Notes under the pieces: model-generated
Databases searched by the model: none
Seen by the model: the letters and a program-made list of their open reading frames with translations, nothing else
What the model was told of the DNA's origin: nothing
Translations under genes and position numbers: made by a program
Source: Caldicellulosiruptor saccharolyticus DSM 8903
Lineage (GTDB): Bacteria; Bacillota; Thermoanaerobacteria; Caldicellulosiruptorales; Caldicellulosiruptoraceae
DNA: 64,000 nt
Direction of reading: 5' to 3'
Assembly: GCF_000016545.1 (NCBI RefSeq)
Contig: NC_009437.1
Coordinates: 2,382,501-2,446,500, forward strand
Shown: positions 19,001-28,312 of the stretch, piece by piece
How the letters are laid out: every line of letters begins with the position of its first letter
Position numbering within the stretch: position 1 is the stretch's first letter

Positions 19001-19668
19001 TATTTATCTCCTCCTTTTTCAGCAGCTGCTCCTTTTTGCGGCAACACATCGCCTTTATATATCCACGTTTTAACACCAATTCTTCCGTATGTGGTATGAG
19101 CCTCTGCAAATCCATAGTCAATGTCTGCCCTTAAAGTCTGGAGAGGAATTCTTCCTTCCTTATACCACTCAGTTCTTGCAATGTCAGCACCGCCAAGTCG
19201 GCCAGATACCATTGTCTTGATACCTTTTGCACCACTTCTAAGTGCTCTTGCCATTGCTTGTTTCATAGCCTTTCTGAATGAAACTCTCTTTTCAAGCTGA
19301 GCAGCAATATTCTCTGCAACAAGCTGTGCATCAAGCTCTGGTACCTTAATCTCCTTTATATCAAGTGAGATTGTCTTTCCACCTGTAATCTTTTCAAGCT
19401 CTTTTCTCAAAGCCTCAACACCAGAACCTGCTCTTCCTATAACAATCCCCGGTTTTGCTGTATGAATTATAACCTTTATTCTCTTTGCAGCTCTTTCTAT
19501 CTCAATTCTTGAAATTCCTGCATTGTAGAGTTTTTCCTTAATATGACGTCTGATTTTGTAGTCTTCAAGTAAATACTTTTCAAAATCTTTGTCATTTGCA
19601 AACCATCTTGAATCCCAGTCCTTGATAATCCCAAGCCTAAACCCCTTTGGATGAACCTTTTGACCCAT
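19000..19668 (-). CDS. rpsC: 30S ribosomal protein S3
   Basis: Protein at the mRNA entry site with helicase-like function, 222 residues. [20 protein letters not shown] at the start, a KH domain around 40-110 ([17 protein letters not shown]) and [17 protein letters not shown] in the C-terminal domain are diagnostic. Confidence 0.97.
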   Translation of the reverse strand: MGQKVHPKGFRLGIIKDWDSRWFANDKDFEKYLLEDYKIRRHIKEKLYNAGISRIEIERAAKRIKVIIHTAKPGIVIGRAGSGVEALRKELEKITGGKTISLDIKEIKVPELDAQLVAENIAAQLEKRVSFRKAMKQAMARALRSGAKGIKTMVSGRLGGADIARTEWYKEGRIPLQTLRADIDYGFAEAHTTYGRIGVKTWIYKGDVLPQKGAAAEKGGDK

Positions 19669-19690
19669 TTATTTCCCTCCTTACCAAAAG

Positions 19691-20059
19691 TTACTCTCTT
19701 TCTTTGAGCACAACTGTGATATGGCTTGTTCTTTTTCTAATCAAGAAGGCTCTTCCTTGTGCTCTCGGTCTTATTCTTTTTAGCATAGGTCCACCGTTTG
19801 CATAAATCTCTGCTATATAGAGTTTATCAACATTCATGTTATGGTTATTTTCTGCATTAGCAATCGCCGACTTTAGAAGCTTTTCAACAAACCTTGCACC
19901 TCTTTTTGGTATAAATTTCAATATATTCAAAGCTTCTTGAACAGGTTTATTTCTGATAAGATCAATAACTATTCTGACCTTTCGTGGCGATATCATTGCA
20001 TAGCGCAAGGTAGCTGTTGCCTTTTTCACTTCAGTATTTGTATTTACAGCCTTTTCCAC
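19691..20059 (-). CDS. rplV: 50S ribosomal protein L22
   Basis: Exit-tunnel protein, 122 residues. ATLRYAMISPRKVRIVIDLI and the hairpin/tail region PRAQGRAFLIRKRTSHITVV are diagnostic. Located between rpsS and rpsC. Confidence 0.97.
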   Translation of the reverse strand: MEKAVNTNTEVKKATATLRYAMISPRKVRIVIDLIRNKPVQEALNILKFIPKRGARFVEKLLKSAIANAENNHNMNVDKLYIAEIYANGGPMLKRIRPRAQGRAFLIRKRTSHITVVLKERE

Positions 20060-20114
20060 AAGCTTCTCCTCCCTTCTAACAATTGAACACTAAATCCTAA
20101 AACCACAATAATTT

Positions 20115-20399
20115 TTATTTCAGCGCAGTTGACCTTTCTGTATGATGCCCATGTCCTTTGAATGTTCTTGTAGGAGCAAACTCGCCAAGCTTATGCCCAA
20201 CCATCTCTTCTGTTATATACACTGGTACATGCTTTCTACCATCGTACACAGCAATTGTATGACCTACCATCTGAGGCAAAATTGTTGACCTTCGAGACCA
20301 TGTCTTGATAACCTTCTTCTCATTGTTCTGGTTTAGTTTTTCAATCTTTTTTAAAAGCTTTGGGTCACAATAAGGACCTTTTTTTAAAGATCTGCCCAC
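20115..20399 (-). CDS. rpsS: 30S ribosomal protein S19
   Basis: Small-subunit head protein, 94 residues. [19 protein letters not shown] and [16 protein letters not shown] are diagnostic. Located between rplB and rplV. Confidence 0.97.
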   Translation of the reverse strand: MGRSLKKGPYCDPKLLKKIEKLNQNNEKKVIKTWSRRSTILPQMVGHTIAVYDGRKHVPVYITEEMVGHKLGEFAPTRTFKGHGHHTERSTALK

Positions 20400-20434
20400 G
20401 CTTATCCCTCCTCACTTATAAAGCTGCTTTTATA

Positions 20435-21265
20435 TTATTTTCTTCTCTTGACAATGAATTTGTCTGATGGTTTATTCTTCTTTCTTGTCTTGTAACCCAA
20501 TGTTGGTTTACCCCACGGTGTGAGTGGCCCTGGATGACCAATTGGTGCTTTACCTTCACCACCACCATGTGGATGGTCAACAGGGTTCATTGCAGAACCT
20601 CTAACTGTTGGCCTGATACCCATCCATCTTTTACGTCCAGCTTTTCCTATTCTAACATTCTCATGGTCTAAGTTTCCAACCTGACCTATTGTAGCTCTGC
20701 ACTCCTGGCTTACATATCTGAGTTCACCAGATGGAAGTCTGATAAGAGCATATTTGCCTTCCTTTGCCATGAGCTGTGCAACTGCACCTGCACTTTTCAC
20801 AAGCTGACCGCCTCTGCCGGGATATAGCTCAATATTGTGTATCATTGTACCAACAGGAATATATTTAAGTGGCAAAGCATTACCAACTTTAATATCTGCA
20901 TCAGGACCTGACATAACAGTATCCCCAACTTTTAAGCCCTCAGGTGCTAAGATATATCTTCTTTCACCATCTGCATAACATAAGAGTGCCAAAAATGCTG
21001 TTCTGTTTGGGTCGTACTCGATAGCCTCAACCTTTGCAGGAATACCATCCTTATCCCTTTTAAAGTCAACAATTCTTATCTTTTTCTTATGTCCGCCTCC
21101 TCTATGACGAACAGTAATTCTTCCTTGATTGTTTCTTCCTGCCCATTTCTTCTCTGTAAATACTAAGGATTTTTCAGGCTCTGTCTTCGTAATGATCTCT
21201 TTATAGTTCAAAACTGATGCATTTCTGCGGCCTGGCGATGTAGGCTTGTAAACTATTATACCCAC
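20435..21265 (-). CDS. rplB: 50S ribosomal protein L2
   Basis: Core peptidyl-transferase-centre protein. The GTG at 21265 is chosen as start: it gives the usual (M)[15 protein letters not shown]-terminus and follows AAGGAGGGG at good spacing. An in-frame ATG 24 bases upstream overlaps that ribosome binding site. Length is then 276 residues. [19 protein letters not shown] near residue 45 and [17 protein letters not shown] near 228 are diagnostic. Confidence 0.97.
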   Translation of the reverse strand: MGIIVYKPTSPGRRNASVLNYKEIITKTEPEKSLVFTEKKWAGRNNQGRITVRHRGGGHKKKIRIVDFKRDKDGIPAKVEAIEYDPNRTAFLALLCYADGERRYILAPEGLKVGDTVMSGPDADIKVGNALPLKYIPVGTMIHNIELYPGRGGQLVKSAGAVAQLMAKEGKYALIRLPSGELRYVSQECRATIGQVGNLDHENVRIGKAGRKRWMGIRPTVRGSAMNPVDHPHGGGEGKAPIGHPGPLTPWGKPTLGYKTRKKNKPSDKFIVKRRK

Positions 21266-21299
21266 CTTTTTTCCCCTCCTTATTAGCATTTATGCTCAA

Positions 21300-21590
21300 T
21301 TAAATTAAGCTGTCAAAAAACTCTATTGTCTTGCTCTTGTCTGTAAGTTTAACAATGGCCTTTTTCCATGCCTTTGTTCTTCCTTCAAATCTTCCTACTC
21401 TCTTTCTCTTTGGTTTTACGTTCATTGTCCAAACCTTTTCAACCTCAACGCCAAACAGCTGCTCAACAGCTTTCTTTATCTCAATTTTGTTAGCTCTTCT
21501 ATCAACTTCAAATGTGTATTTTTTCTGTGGAATCATGCTCATGCTCTTTTCTGTTATTATTGGCCTTTTAATTATCTCTTCTGGCAACAT
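21300..21590 (-). CDS. rplW: 50S ribosomal protein L23
   Basis: Exit-site protein that docks trigger factor and SRP, 96 residues. [14 protein letters not shown] and [20 protein letters not shown] are diagnostic. It starts one base after the rplD stop. Confidence 0.97.
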   Translation of the reverse strand: MLPEEIIKRPIITEKSMSMIPQKKYTFEVDRRANKIEIKKAVEQLFGVEVEKVWTMNVKPKRKRVGRFEGRTKAWKKAIVKLTDKSKTIEFFDSLI

Positions 21591-21591
21591 A

Positions 21592-22218
21592 TTATGCGTA
21601 CACCTCCTCTACTTTCTTTACAGCGTCCTGGAGGATAATAAACTTGTCATATTTTAGTATATCAAACACATTCAAGTTTCCTACTTGCAATGTCTTTACT
21701 TCCGGAATGTTCTTTGTTGACTTTTGTAAATATTCATTCTTTTCAGGAATTACTATCAAGGCTTTTTCATTCTCAAGCCCTAAATTCTTTAAAACCCTGA
21801 TTACCTCTTTTGTTCTATACTGGTTCATATCCCACTTGTCAAGCACAATGAGATTGTTCTCTTTGACTTTGGAAGACAGTGCACATTTTAAAGCAAGTCT
21901 TCTTACTTTCTTTGGAAGGTCTATTGAAAAATCTCTTGGTTTTTTTGCAAATACAACGCCACCTTTTCTCCATGTGGGAGCTCTGATAGAACCCTGTCTT
22001 GCCCTACCTGTTCCTTTCTGTCTCCATGGTTTTCTACCACCACCACGGACTTCTGCTCTTGTCTTTGCAGCAAATGTCCCCTGACGCCTGTTTGCAAGAT
22101 GTGCAACAACAGCTTGGTGCAAAACATGAGTATTTATAGGAACATTGAAGATTGAGTCATTAAGCTCAATCTCACCAATTTGTTGCCCTTCTATATTGTA
22201 AACCGGAACCTTTGGCAT
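21592..22218 (-). CDS. rplD: 50S ribosomal protein L4
   Basis: Exit-tunnel protein, 208 residues. [20 protein letters not shown] (about 62-81) is the conserved loop. In gamma-proteobacteria L4 represses its own S10 operon through the leader; whether this happens here is unknown, but a structured leader exists upstream of rpsJ. Confidence 0.97.
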   Translation of the reverse strand: MPKVPVYNIEGQQIGEIELNDSIFNVPINTHVLHQAVVAHLANRRQGTFAAKTRAEVRGGGRKPWRQKGTGRARQGSIRAPTWRKGGVVFAKKPRDFSIDLPKKVRRLALKCALSSKVKENNLIVLDKWDMNQYRTKEVIRVLKNLGLENEKALIVIPEKNEYLQKSTKNIPEVKTLQVGNLNVFDILKYDKFIILQDAVKKVEEVYA

Positions 22219-22247
22219 TCTTTTTCCTCCTTCCTAAAACTTAGAGC

Positions 22248-22880
22248 TTATTTGCTCTTAACTGAGTCTCGGATTATTAAAAGTGAATTCTTATTTCCTG
22301 GAACACTTCCCTTTACAAGAAGCAGGTTTCTTTCTGGGTCAACCTTTACAACCTGTAAGTTCAAAACTGTCACTCTCTGACCACCCATTCTACCAGGCAT
22401 CTTTTTACCTGGGAATGTTCTTGCAGGGAATGTATTAGAACCCATTGAACCAACTCTTCTGTGATACATAGAACCGTGACTCATAGGACCTCTTTGCTGA
22501 CCATGTCTTTTGATAACACCTTGGAATCCTTTAGCTTTTGAAATACCAGTTACATCTACTCTTTCGCCAGGTGAAAAGATGTCAACCCTTATCTCTTGCC
22601 CAACTTCATATTTATCTGCATCTTTTAGCCTCAATTCTCTCAAATATCTCTTTGGCTTTACACCGTGTTTTGCAAAATGACCTCTTAAAGGCTTGTTTAG
22701 TTTGGTTTCTTTTATATCCTCAAAACCCACTTGAATAGCTGCATAACCATCTTTTTCAACTGTCTTTTTTTGAACAACAACACATGGCCCTGCTTCAATT
22801 ACTGTGACAGGTACTACCTTCCCTGCCTCATCAAAAACCTGTGTCATACCTATCTTTTTGCCAAGTATACCCTTTGTCAT
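22248..22880 (-). CDS. rplC: 50S ribosomal protein L3
   Basis: Large-subunit core protein, 210 residues. [20 protein letters not shown] at the start and [19 protein letters not shown] near residue 140 are diagnostic. It follows rpsJ by six bases. Confidence 0.97.
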   Translation of the reverse strand: MTKGILGKKIGMTQVFDEAGKVVPVTVIEAGPCVVVQKKTVEKDGYAAIQVGFEDIKETKLNKPLRGHFAKHGVKPKRYLRELRLKDADKYEVGQEIRVDIFSPGERVDVTGISKAKGFQGVIKRHGQQRGPMSHGSMYHRRVGSMGSNTFPARTFPGKKMPGRMGGQRVTVLNLQVVKVDPERNLLLVKGSVPGNKNSLLIIRDSVKSK

Positions 22881-22886
22881 GTGTGC

Positions 22887-23207
22887 TTACACCTCCTTTA
22901 GCTTAATCTCGATGTCAACACCAGCAGGAAGTTCAACTCTCATAAGTGCATCGACTGTTTTCTGTGTGGGCTTGATAATGTCAATAAGTCTTTTGTGAGT
23001 TTTGATTTCAAATTGCTCACGCGAATCTTTATACTTGTGTGGTGCCCTGATAATTGTAATTACCTCTCTGTCTGTTGGCAGTGGTACTGGTCCTGATACC
23101 TCTGCACCTGTACTCTTTGCTGTCTCAACAATCTTCCTTGCTGACTGATCTAAAAGCTTGTAATCAAACGATTTTAACTTGATTCGCATTCTTTGTGCCT
23201 TTGACAT
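22887..23207 (-). CDS. rpsJ: 30S ribosomal protein S10
   Basis: First gene of the ribosomal operon, 106 residues. [19 protein letters not shown] and [20 protein letters not shown] are diagnostic. S10 also acts in Nus-factor antitermination. The ATG is preceded by AAGGAGGGG. A leader of nearly 300 nt with several hairpins lies upstream. Confidence 0.97.
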   Translation of the reverse strand: MSKAQRMRIKLKSFDYKLLDQSARKIVETAKSTGAEVSGPVPLPTDREVITIIRAPHKYKDSREQFEIKTHKRLIDIIKPTQKTVDALMRVELPAGVDIEIKLKEV

Positions 23208-23494
23208 GTATTCCCCTCCTTAAAAATAGTGTTATTTATTTTATCTGCGACAGGGGAACTTGGCAACTTAGCCGTGTGTGTCAGAACTTTTTATATAAAA
23301 ATACCCGGAGTTTTCCATCTTCGGGCATAAAAACACCGGGCATGAAATATTCTTTCATACCTTCCCCGTGTCGCCCGTCTCAAAGGACAAGACATACTCA
23401 GCAAAAATTCCCTGCAAAGTCCTTTACCTTTGCAGCAACCTTTTGCCTCATCGCCAGTTTTTTTAAATGTTTTTTCTTTTACCCACACAACGAC
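23208..23494 (-). promoter_or_regulatory. Structured 5' leader of the S10 ribosomal operon
   Basis: No gene is visible in this stretch of nearly 300 bases, which is richer in G+C than its flanks. Several hairpins can be read. CTGCAAAG/CTTTGCAG (23412-23419 with 23428-23435) has an 8-nt loop. GGCATGAAA/TTTCATACC (23339-23361) has a 5-nt loop. CCCG/CGGG (23304-23307 with 23322-23325) is followed on the minus strand by a T-rich stretch. The CCCGG at 23304-23308 could instead pair with CCGGG at 23336-23340, so two exclusive folds are possible, as in an attenuator. A ribosomal-protein-binding leader is plausible; the ligand is unknown. Confidence 0.5.
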
Positions 23495-23500
23495 TTTATA

Positions 23501-23529
23501 ATTTTATAATAAAAAAAGGCGGTTTGCAA
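23501..23529 (-). promoter_or_regulatory. Probable S10 operon promoter, overlapping an upstream terminator
   Basis: Minus strand TTGCAA (23524-23529), 17-bp spacer, TAAAAT (23501-23506). The same segment reads CCGCC then TTTTTTT. In the sequence before the insertion element arrived, this would have formed the distal half of a hairpin with GGCGG near the end of the rubredoxin-like gene (pairs GGCGG/CCGCC and GCAA/TTGC), so a terminator and the S10 promoter were probably nested here. Confidence 0.5.
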
Positions 23530-23533
23530 GAGA

Positions 23534-23551
23534 AATTTTAATAAGTTGCTC
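23534..23551. repeat. Left copy of the 18-bp direct repeat flanking the insertion element
   Basis: AATTTTAATAAGTTGCTC is present here and again at 24807-24824. The right copy is the 3' end and stop codon of the rubredoxin-like gene. The left copy leads into that gene's former terminator, so it is best read as duplicated target sequence. Confidence 0.75.
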
Positions 23552-23556
23552 GAATA

Positions 23557-24799
23557 GGTGTAGAGATATTTACCACAGCGAAAGAATGTACGAAGAAGAA
23601 AATTTCATAAAAAGAGTTGAGGCTGCCTCCCTCCTGTTTGATATAATTAAAAAGTGTAATCTAATATTCAAAAGAAAAATAGAAAAACTACCAGGATGGG
23701 AGGACAGCCTACTATGAATATTATATCATACCACGAACTAAGAAAAATATCCCCTCAAAAAGCTAGAGAATTAGTTCGAAAAGTCTTTGAATCAAATAAC
23801 AAAAACGTATCAAAAACTGCTAAAATATTAGGTGTATCAAGACATACCGTAAGAAGAGCTGTCTACGGTCCTCTTGAAGATAAATCAAAAAAACCTAAAT
23901 CTTCTCCCAAAAAGCTTTCTTCTGAACTCGAAAATTTTATTGTCGAAGAGTCTAAAAAAACTGGTTTTAGATATAGACGTTTGTCTTTTTATCTTCTCAG
24001 AAAATATGGTATCAAAATAAGTGAAAACACAATAAAGTCAATTCTTAGAAGAAACTCTGTAGCTCGAAAAACAAAAAGAACAAAAAAAGGTGAAAGAAGT
24101 CTATACGATTATGAAACTCTTATCCCATTTTCTGAATTTCAGCTTGATACAAAACATCTTTTAGACAAAGAAAGTCTTCCCAAGGAGGTATATGAACATA
24201 TGAAAAGATACAATTTGCCTTGCTATGAGTGGAACATAATAGATGTTGCAACAAGAACAAGATTTACAGCCTATTCTTACGAACTTTCATCCGCTTTTGG
24301 ATTTATGTTCATATCCTTAGTTGCATTATGGTTAAGAACTCATAATGTAAGAAATATAATAAAGATCCGATTAGACAATGGAGCAGAATTTTGTGGAGGA
24401 AGCGAAAGAAAGTTAAAGCAGTGGAATGAGATGCTGTCATTTTTGGGTGTAGAACTAAATCCTATTCCACCAAAAGCAAAGCATTTAATGGGTATAATTG
24501 AAAATTCACATAGAGCTGATGATGAGTATTTTTTAATGATTCATGCTGAAAGATGTAAAACAAAAGATGAATTTATTCAAAGAGCCCAGAAATGGCAAGA
24601 TACATGGAACTTTTTCAGACCTCATAATGGTAAAGGAATGAACGGGAGGACACCATTCGAAAAATTCATAGCTTCAAAATCTCTGGTCTCCTCCCATATA
24701 TTTCAATTTCCTACATTACTTCTTGAGGATATTATGAAAAAAGTAGGCACCTTCTATTCTCTGTTCTGTAATAAATTTGGTGGTAAATATGTCTTCACC
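23557..24799 (+). mobile_element. Insertion sequence with an rve-type DDE transposase
   Basis: The element is bounded by imperfect 20-bp inverted repeats, GGTGTAGAGATATTTACCAC (23557-23576) and its complement with two mismatches at 24780-24799, about 1.24 kb apart. It carries a single transposase gene reading rightward, against the surrounding genes. Five to seven extra bases lie between the inverted repeats and the 18-bp direct repeats, so the exact ends may extend to 23552 and 24806. It separates the ribosomal operon from the rubredoxin/ferritin pair. Confidence 0.8.
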
Positions 24800-24814
24800 A
24801 CGTACCAATTTTAA
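23714..24814 (+). CDS. Transposase with helix-turn-helix and DDE integrase core (IS481-like)
   Basis: About 366 residues. The N-terminal region has an HTH (KILGVSRHTVRRAVYG, about residues 34-50) and a second DNA-binding segment around residues 75-110. The DDE triad can be placed at FQLDTKHL, IRLDNGAEF and IIENSHRADDEYF. The ATG at 23714 is preferred over one 18 bases upstream because GGGAGG lies ten bases before it. The last codons and the stop lie beyond the right inverted repeat, in flanking target sequence, so the normal C-terminus may differ slightly. IS481 is suggested by the single ORF and rve fold; assignment within the IS3/IS481 group is uncertain. Confidence 0.85.
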   Translation: MNIISYHELRKISPQKARELVRKVFESNNKNVSKTAKILGVSRHTVRRAVYGPLEDKSKKPKSSPKKLSSELENFIVEESKKTGFRYRRLSFYLLRKYGIKISENTIKSILRRNSVARKTKRTKKGERSLYDYETLIPFSEFQLDTKHLLDKESLPKEVYEHMKRYNLPCYEWNIIDVATRTRFTAYSYELSSAFGFMFISLVALWLRTHNVRNIIKIRLDNGAEFCGGSERKLKQWNEMLSFLGVELNPIPPKAKHLMGIIENSHRADDEYFLMIHAERCKTKDEFIQRAQKWQDTWNFFRPHNGKGMNGRTPFEKFIASKSLVSSHIFQFPTLLLEDIMKKVGTFYSLFCNKFGGKYVFTTYQF

Positions 24815-24824
24815 TAAGTTGCTC
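24807..24824. repeat. Right copy of the 18-bp direct repeat (inside the rubredoxin-like gene)
   Basis: AATTTTAATAAGTTGCTC, identical to 23534-23551. Read on the minus strand it encodes the C-terminal residues of the rubredoxin-like protein and its TAA, so the insertion left that gene intact. Confidence 0.75.
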
Positions 24825-24978
24825 CGCCTTCTTGATAGATTTTTTTAATTAGCTCAACGTCAACCTCATCCGCCTTTACAAAGTGATTTGGCTCAGCACC
24901 ACAATATGGACACGGGGAATTTAAATCTACAATTTCATAACCACAAATTCCACAGACATATTTTTCTTGCATATTCAT
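24811..24978 (-). CDS. Small rubredoxin-like protein
   Basis: A 55-residue protein with two CxxC pairs: YVCGICGYEI (C9, C12) and SPCPYCGAEP (C23, C26). The spacing and the tail GAEPNHFVKADE resemble the rubredoxin-like domain at the end of rubrerythrins, so it probably binds one iron for electron transfer. GGAGG lies four bases before the first ATG and ten before a second ATG at 24972; either could be used. It follows a ferritin-like gene by about 50 bp, making a split rubrerythrin pair. The insertion element ends within its last codons but restores the stop. Confidence 0.78.
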   Translation of the reverse strand: MNMQEKYVCGICGYEIVDLNSPCPYCGAEPNHFVKADEVDVELIKKIYQEGGATY

Positions 24979-25031
24979 TTTACCTCCTCAGTATATTTTA
25001 CTTCTCTCGTTATTTATTTAATACCCACAAA

Positions 25032-25538
25032 TCAAAATTTTCTATCAAGATAATCTTTTAACAATTTGATATGTTTCTCTTCGTCAAGTATTATTCTTTC
25101 TAAAAGCTTTCTGATGTACCTATCATCTATCATTTCAATGTGCCTCTTGTAATTTTTGATTGCCTCCTTTTCGGATTGTATATCAATTTTTATCATGTCT
25201 TTTAAATCTTTGTCGTAGTTTACAAAATACCCGTTCCAGTACTGACCATATGTTGTGTAAGAACCCCTATATTTTGGCAGGGCACCAAGTAGGTAAATTG
25301 TAGTACCAAGAAGGTCCAAGTGTTTCATCTCAACCCGAGCAATTCCAATAATCAGCTCTGCAAAGTCTTTGTTTCTTACATCGCTTATGAAATGCTGGTA
25401 AGAATAGAGTGCGATTGCTGTAAACTCACTTGCATATCCTGCATAGTCATCAAGCAAAATTTCTGCATAGTGTCTGTTTGGCTCTTCAACTTTTGGCTCT
25501 GGATATGGTGCATCATATGCAAACTTAGTCCAATCCAT
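25032..25538 (-). CDS. Ferritin-like (rubrerythrin-type) di-iron protein
   Basis: About 168 residues forming a four-helix ferritin-like fold. The likely di-iron ligands are Glu in YASEFTAIALY, ExxH in RVEMKHLDLL, Glu in QSEKEAIKNY and ExxH in LDEEKHIKLL. The ATG at 25538 is chosen; the upstream in-frame TTG lies within the ribosome binding site GGGAGGT. Such proteins reduce peroxide in anaerobes, and the rubredoxin-like gene downstream could supply electrons. Bacterioferritin-type iron storage is an alternative. Confidence 0.78.
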   Translation of the reverse strand: MDWTKFAYDAPYPEPKVEEPNRHYAEILLDDYAGYASEFTAIALYSYQHFISDVRNKDFAELIIGIARVEMKHLDLLGTTIYLLGALPKYRGSYTTYGQYWNGYFVNYDKDLKDMIKIDIQSEKEAIKNYKRHIEMIDDRYIRKLLERIILDEEKHIKLLKDYLDRKF

Positions 25539-25753
25539 TTTTAACCTATTACCTCCCAAAAGTTTTTATTGGGCTTTTAATACATTATATTTTTGAAAGC
25601 AATTTTTGCTACTTTTCAGGCTTCATTTTGAAAAACTTCCTAAAAGGACGGATAATTTATCAAAAAACTTTGGTAAAACTTTTCGAGGTTTTGATGTATA
25701 ATTAGCTTAAAGTAAAGAAGTTTCAAAGTAGTTTAAGGTGGTGGAAAAGATTT

Positions 25754-26932
25754 ATGAAAATAGGTGTGGGAAATCTTCTCTTATCAATCTCATACTTAAT
25801 AGACATTGCCCAAGGCAGAAAGGAACATGCACCAAAGGTCACTTACATATCTTTGCAAATTGCAAAACAGTTACAAATCGAAAAAAACGAGACAAAAAAG
25901 ATCTATTATGCATCATTTCTGCATGATATTGGTATCACTGTGTCGGATAATAATTTTTATGCTTCACATGTGGATATTCAACTCGCAAAAAACCATTGCT
26001 TGTTAGGATATGAGTTTGTTAGAAAGCTCCCATTAGATGAAGAGATTTCAGAAATCATTAAATACCATCATGACTTTTACAACGGCTCAGGTGCATTCGG
26101 ATACGACTATAGAGTTTTGCCATTGGCCTCTCAGATTATAAATTTAGCTGACCAGATAGATATAAGCATGAACTGGTCAAATCCTTACTATCTACAGGTT
26201 GATGATTTAAAAGAGTGGGTTAAGAAAAATAAGGGCATTTTGTTTAATCCATTCATAGTTGATGCATTTTTAGATATTGCTGATAAGGATAAATTTTGGT
26301 TAGACCTTTACAACCCTCAACTGAGGCAGATTATCTTAGAGCTTTTACCAGATGAAGAAGTTTACTTTGATATAAAAACTATGCTCAAATTCTCCGAAGC
26401 AGTTGCTCTCTTGATTGACAATAAAAGCAAGTTTACACATCTTCACTCCCAGGGGTTGTCAGAGGTAGTATTTGAAATTGCCAAAATAATGGGATTAGAT
26501 CATGAAACTTCTAATAAATTGAAAATTGCTGGCTATTTACATGATTTGGGTAAGATGGTTGTGCCAAATGAGATACTAAATAAAGTGGGAAAGCTTACAA
26601 AAGAGGAATTTTATATAATAAAGTCACATCCGTACTACACAAAGCTAATTTTGGACCAAATCCCTGTATTCAAAGGCGAAATCTCTAACTGGGCAGGAAA
26701 TCATCACGAAAGGATAGATAGAAGTGGATACCCTGAAAAACTTGGAAAGGACGAACTTTCTCTTTTAGATAGAGTAGTGGGAATATGCGATGTATACCAA
26801 GCCCTTATTGAAGATAGACCATACCGAAAAGGATTGGGTCAAAAAGAAGCACTAAGTATAATTTATGATATGGTGAAGAATGAACTATTTTTAGAAGAAG
26901 AGTTTGAACTTCTCAGAAGAGCAGTAGTATGA
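25754..26932 (+). CDS. Protein with two HD phosphohydrolase domains, the second HD-GYP-like
   Basis: 392 residues. The first HD domain (about 30-130) has FLHDIGITVSDN and YHHDFYNGSGAFG. The second (about 210-380) has LHDLGKMVVPNEIL, SHPYYTKLIL and NHHERIDRSGYPEKLG. The GYP motif and its surroundings match HD-GYP phosphodiesterases that degrade cyclic di-GMP, but no receiver or sensor domain is present. No membrane segment. It stands alone, convergent with the histidine kinase. Substrate is inferred from the family only. Confidence 0.8.
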   Translation: MKIGVGNLLLSISYLIDIAQGRKEHAPKVTYISLQIAKQLQIEKNETKKIYYASFLHDIGITVSDNNFYASHVDIQLAKNHCLLGYEFVRKLPLDEEISEIIKYHHDFYNGSGAFGYDYRVLPLASQIINLADQIDISMNWSNPYYLQVDDLKEWVKKNKGILFNPFIVDAFLDIADKDKFWLDLYNPQLRQIILELLPDEEVYFDIKTMLKFSEAVALLIDNKSKFTHLHSQGLSEVVFEIAKIMGLDHETSNKLKIAGYLHDLGKMVVPNEILNKVGKLTKEEFYIIKSHPYYTKLILDQIPVFKGEISNWAGNHHERIDRSGYPEKLGKDELSLLDRVVGICDVYQALIEDRPYRKGLGQKEALSIIYDMVKNELFLEEEFELLRRAVV

Positions 26933-26944
26933 AAGAAGATTTTA

Positions 26945-28312
26945 CTACTGCTCTTTGTAGCTACTGCCTTTGATAACAAATCTTGCACCAACTGGTTCAG
27001 CATTTTCAGCTTTTACTGCAAAGCCATGCTTGTCAAATATTGCTTTAGCAATGGAAAGTCCTAAGCCACTTTCTCCCCTTTTCCCTTTAAAAAATCTTTC
27101 AAAAATTTTGTCAATTTCATCATTTTTAAAACCCACTCCGTCATCTTCTACTCTAACTTCAAATTCGTCCTTTTGAAGTTTGATTTCAACCACAACTTTA
27201 CTTTTAGCATATCTTATACAGTTAGAAATTATATTGGAAAAAGCTTCTTTTAGTTTTTCTCTATCACACAAAACTGGAATTTTGGTATTAGGCTCAAATA
27301 CTATTTTAATTCCCTTTGAAAGAGCATACCCTTCATTGTCTAAAACTGCATCAAAAAGGATATCTTCCAGATTGCTCTTTTCAAATACAAAATAGTTCTC
27401 AACAGACTCAATCTTAGTAAGGTCTATAATCTGGTTTATCAATATCTTTAGCTTATCTACATGCTCAATTATCCTGTTGGCTGCGTGATTGGCTTTCTCT
27501 ACATCTAAAAGTCCCATTTTCAATACTTCTGCATACCCCCGAATAGAAGTAAGCGGTGTTTTCAATTCATGAGAGATGTTTTGCAGAAATCTAATCTGTG
27601 CTTGGTTATACTCTGAAATCTTTTCTATAAGCTTGTTAAACTCATGTGCAATCATACCAACTTCATCTCTTGAACCTACCTCAACCTTTTTATTAAACCT
27701 CATCTTTGAAGCTTCTATTATTCCTTCTTTTAACTTCAGAAGACCCTGAATTATTTGCTTAGATACAAACACACTAACTGCAGCTGCCAAGAGCGCAGTA
27801 AAGATTGCAATCTGGAAAATGAGACTAAAAAACCTCTTTTGAAAAATTGAAATTCTTTCTAAGTCACTGATAATAAGGATAAAGAAATGTGTATTTGATT
27901 TACTTTTATACAAAGTAAACAAATAAGGTTTCTCCTGTAATTGCCCAATTTCAAAACTATATGAAAACTCCTTATTCTCATTAAATAACTTCATTATTTT
28001 TACTCGCGCTTCAACATCCAGCTCTTTATTTGAATACTCAATTGAGCCATCATTAGTAACTATTACAATATAGTCCTGAAGAAATTTATATCCCCATGTT
28101 TCAAAATATGACTCAAATTTTTTTAGTTCTTTAATATTTTTACTTTGATTTATAAAAAAGGATTCGACAAGCTTTGCAAATCTTAAATTATCTGTTTTTA
28201 CCTGTTCTATTAAGTTACTTTTAAAAGTAGCATAAAAAATTATCGAAAATGTAGCAAATATGAACACTATGAGACCCAAGTATGATAGATAGATTTTAGT
28301 TCTGATTTTCAT
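26945..28312 (-). CDS. Membrane sensor histidine kinase
   Basis: About 455 residues. The start ATG at 28312 gives MKIRTKIYLSYLGLIVFIFA, the first membrane segment. A periplasmic-side sensor region follows, then a second membrane segment near residue 165-185 and a HAMP-like linker. HisKA has NISHELKTPLTSIRGYAEV with the phosphoacceptor His. The ATPase part has NIISNCIRYA, VEDDGVGF and GESGLGLSIAKAI. It overlaps the response-regulator gene by 17 bp, so the two form a coupled two-component pair. The signal sensed is unknown. Confidence 0.92.
   Translation of the reverse strand: MKIRTKIYLSYLGLIVFIFATFSIIFYATFKSNLIEQVKTDNLRFAKLVESFFINQSKNIKELKKFESYFETWGYKFLQDYIVIVTNDGSIEYSNKELDVEARVKIMKLFNENKEFSYSFEIGQLQEKPYLFTLYKSKSNTHFFILIISDLERISIFQKRFFSLIFQIAIFTALLAAAVSVFVSKQIIQGLLKLKEGIIEASKMRFNKKVEVGSRDEVGMIAHEFNKLIEKISEYNQAQIRFLQNISHELKTPLTSIRGYAEVLKMGLLDVEKANHAANRIIEHVDKLKILINQIIDLTKIESVENYFVFEKSNLEDILFDAVLDNEGYALSKGIKIVFEPNTKIPVLCDREKLKEAFSNIISNCIRYAKSKVVVEIKLQKDEFEVRVEDDGVGFKNDEIDKIFERFFKGKRGESGLGLSIAKAIFDKHGFAVKAENAEPVGARFVIKGSSYKEQ

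Noticed and set aside
21921..22127. Minus-strand ORF in another frame inside rplD
   Set aside because: Entirely within the conserved L4 gene and without a family match.
23291..23488. 65-codon ORF in the S10 leader on the minus strand
   Set aside because: No ribosome binding site or recognisable protein; the region is explained by hairpins of an untranslated leader. A leader peptide cannot be fully excluded.
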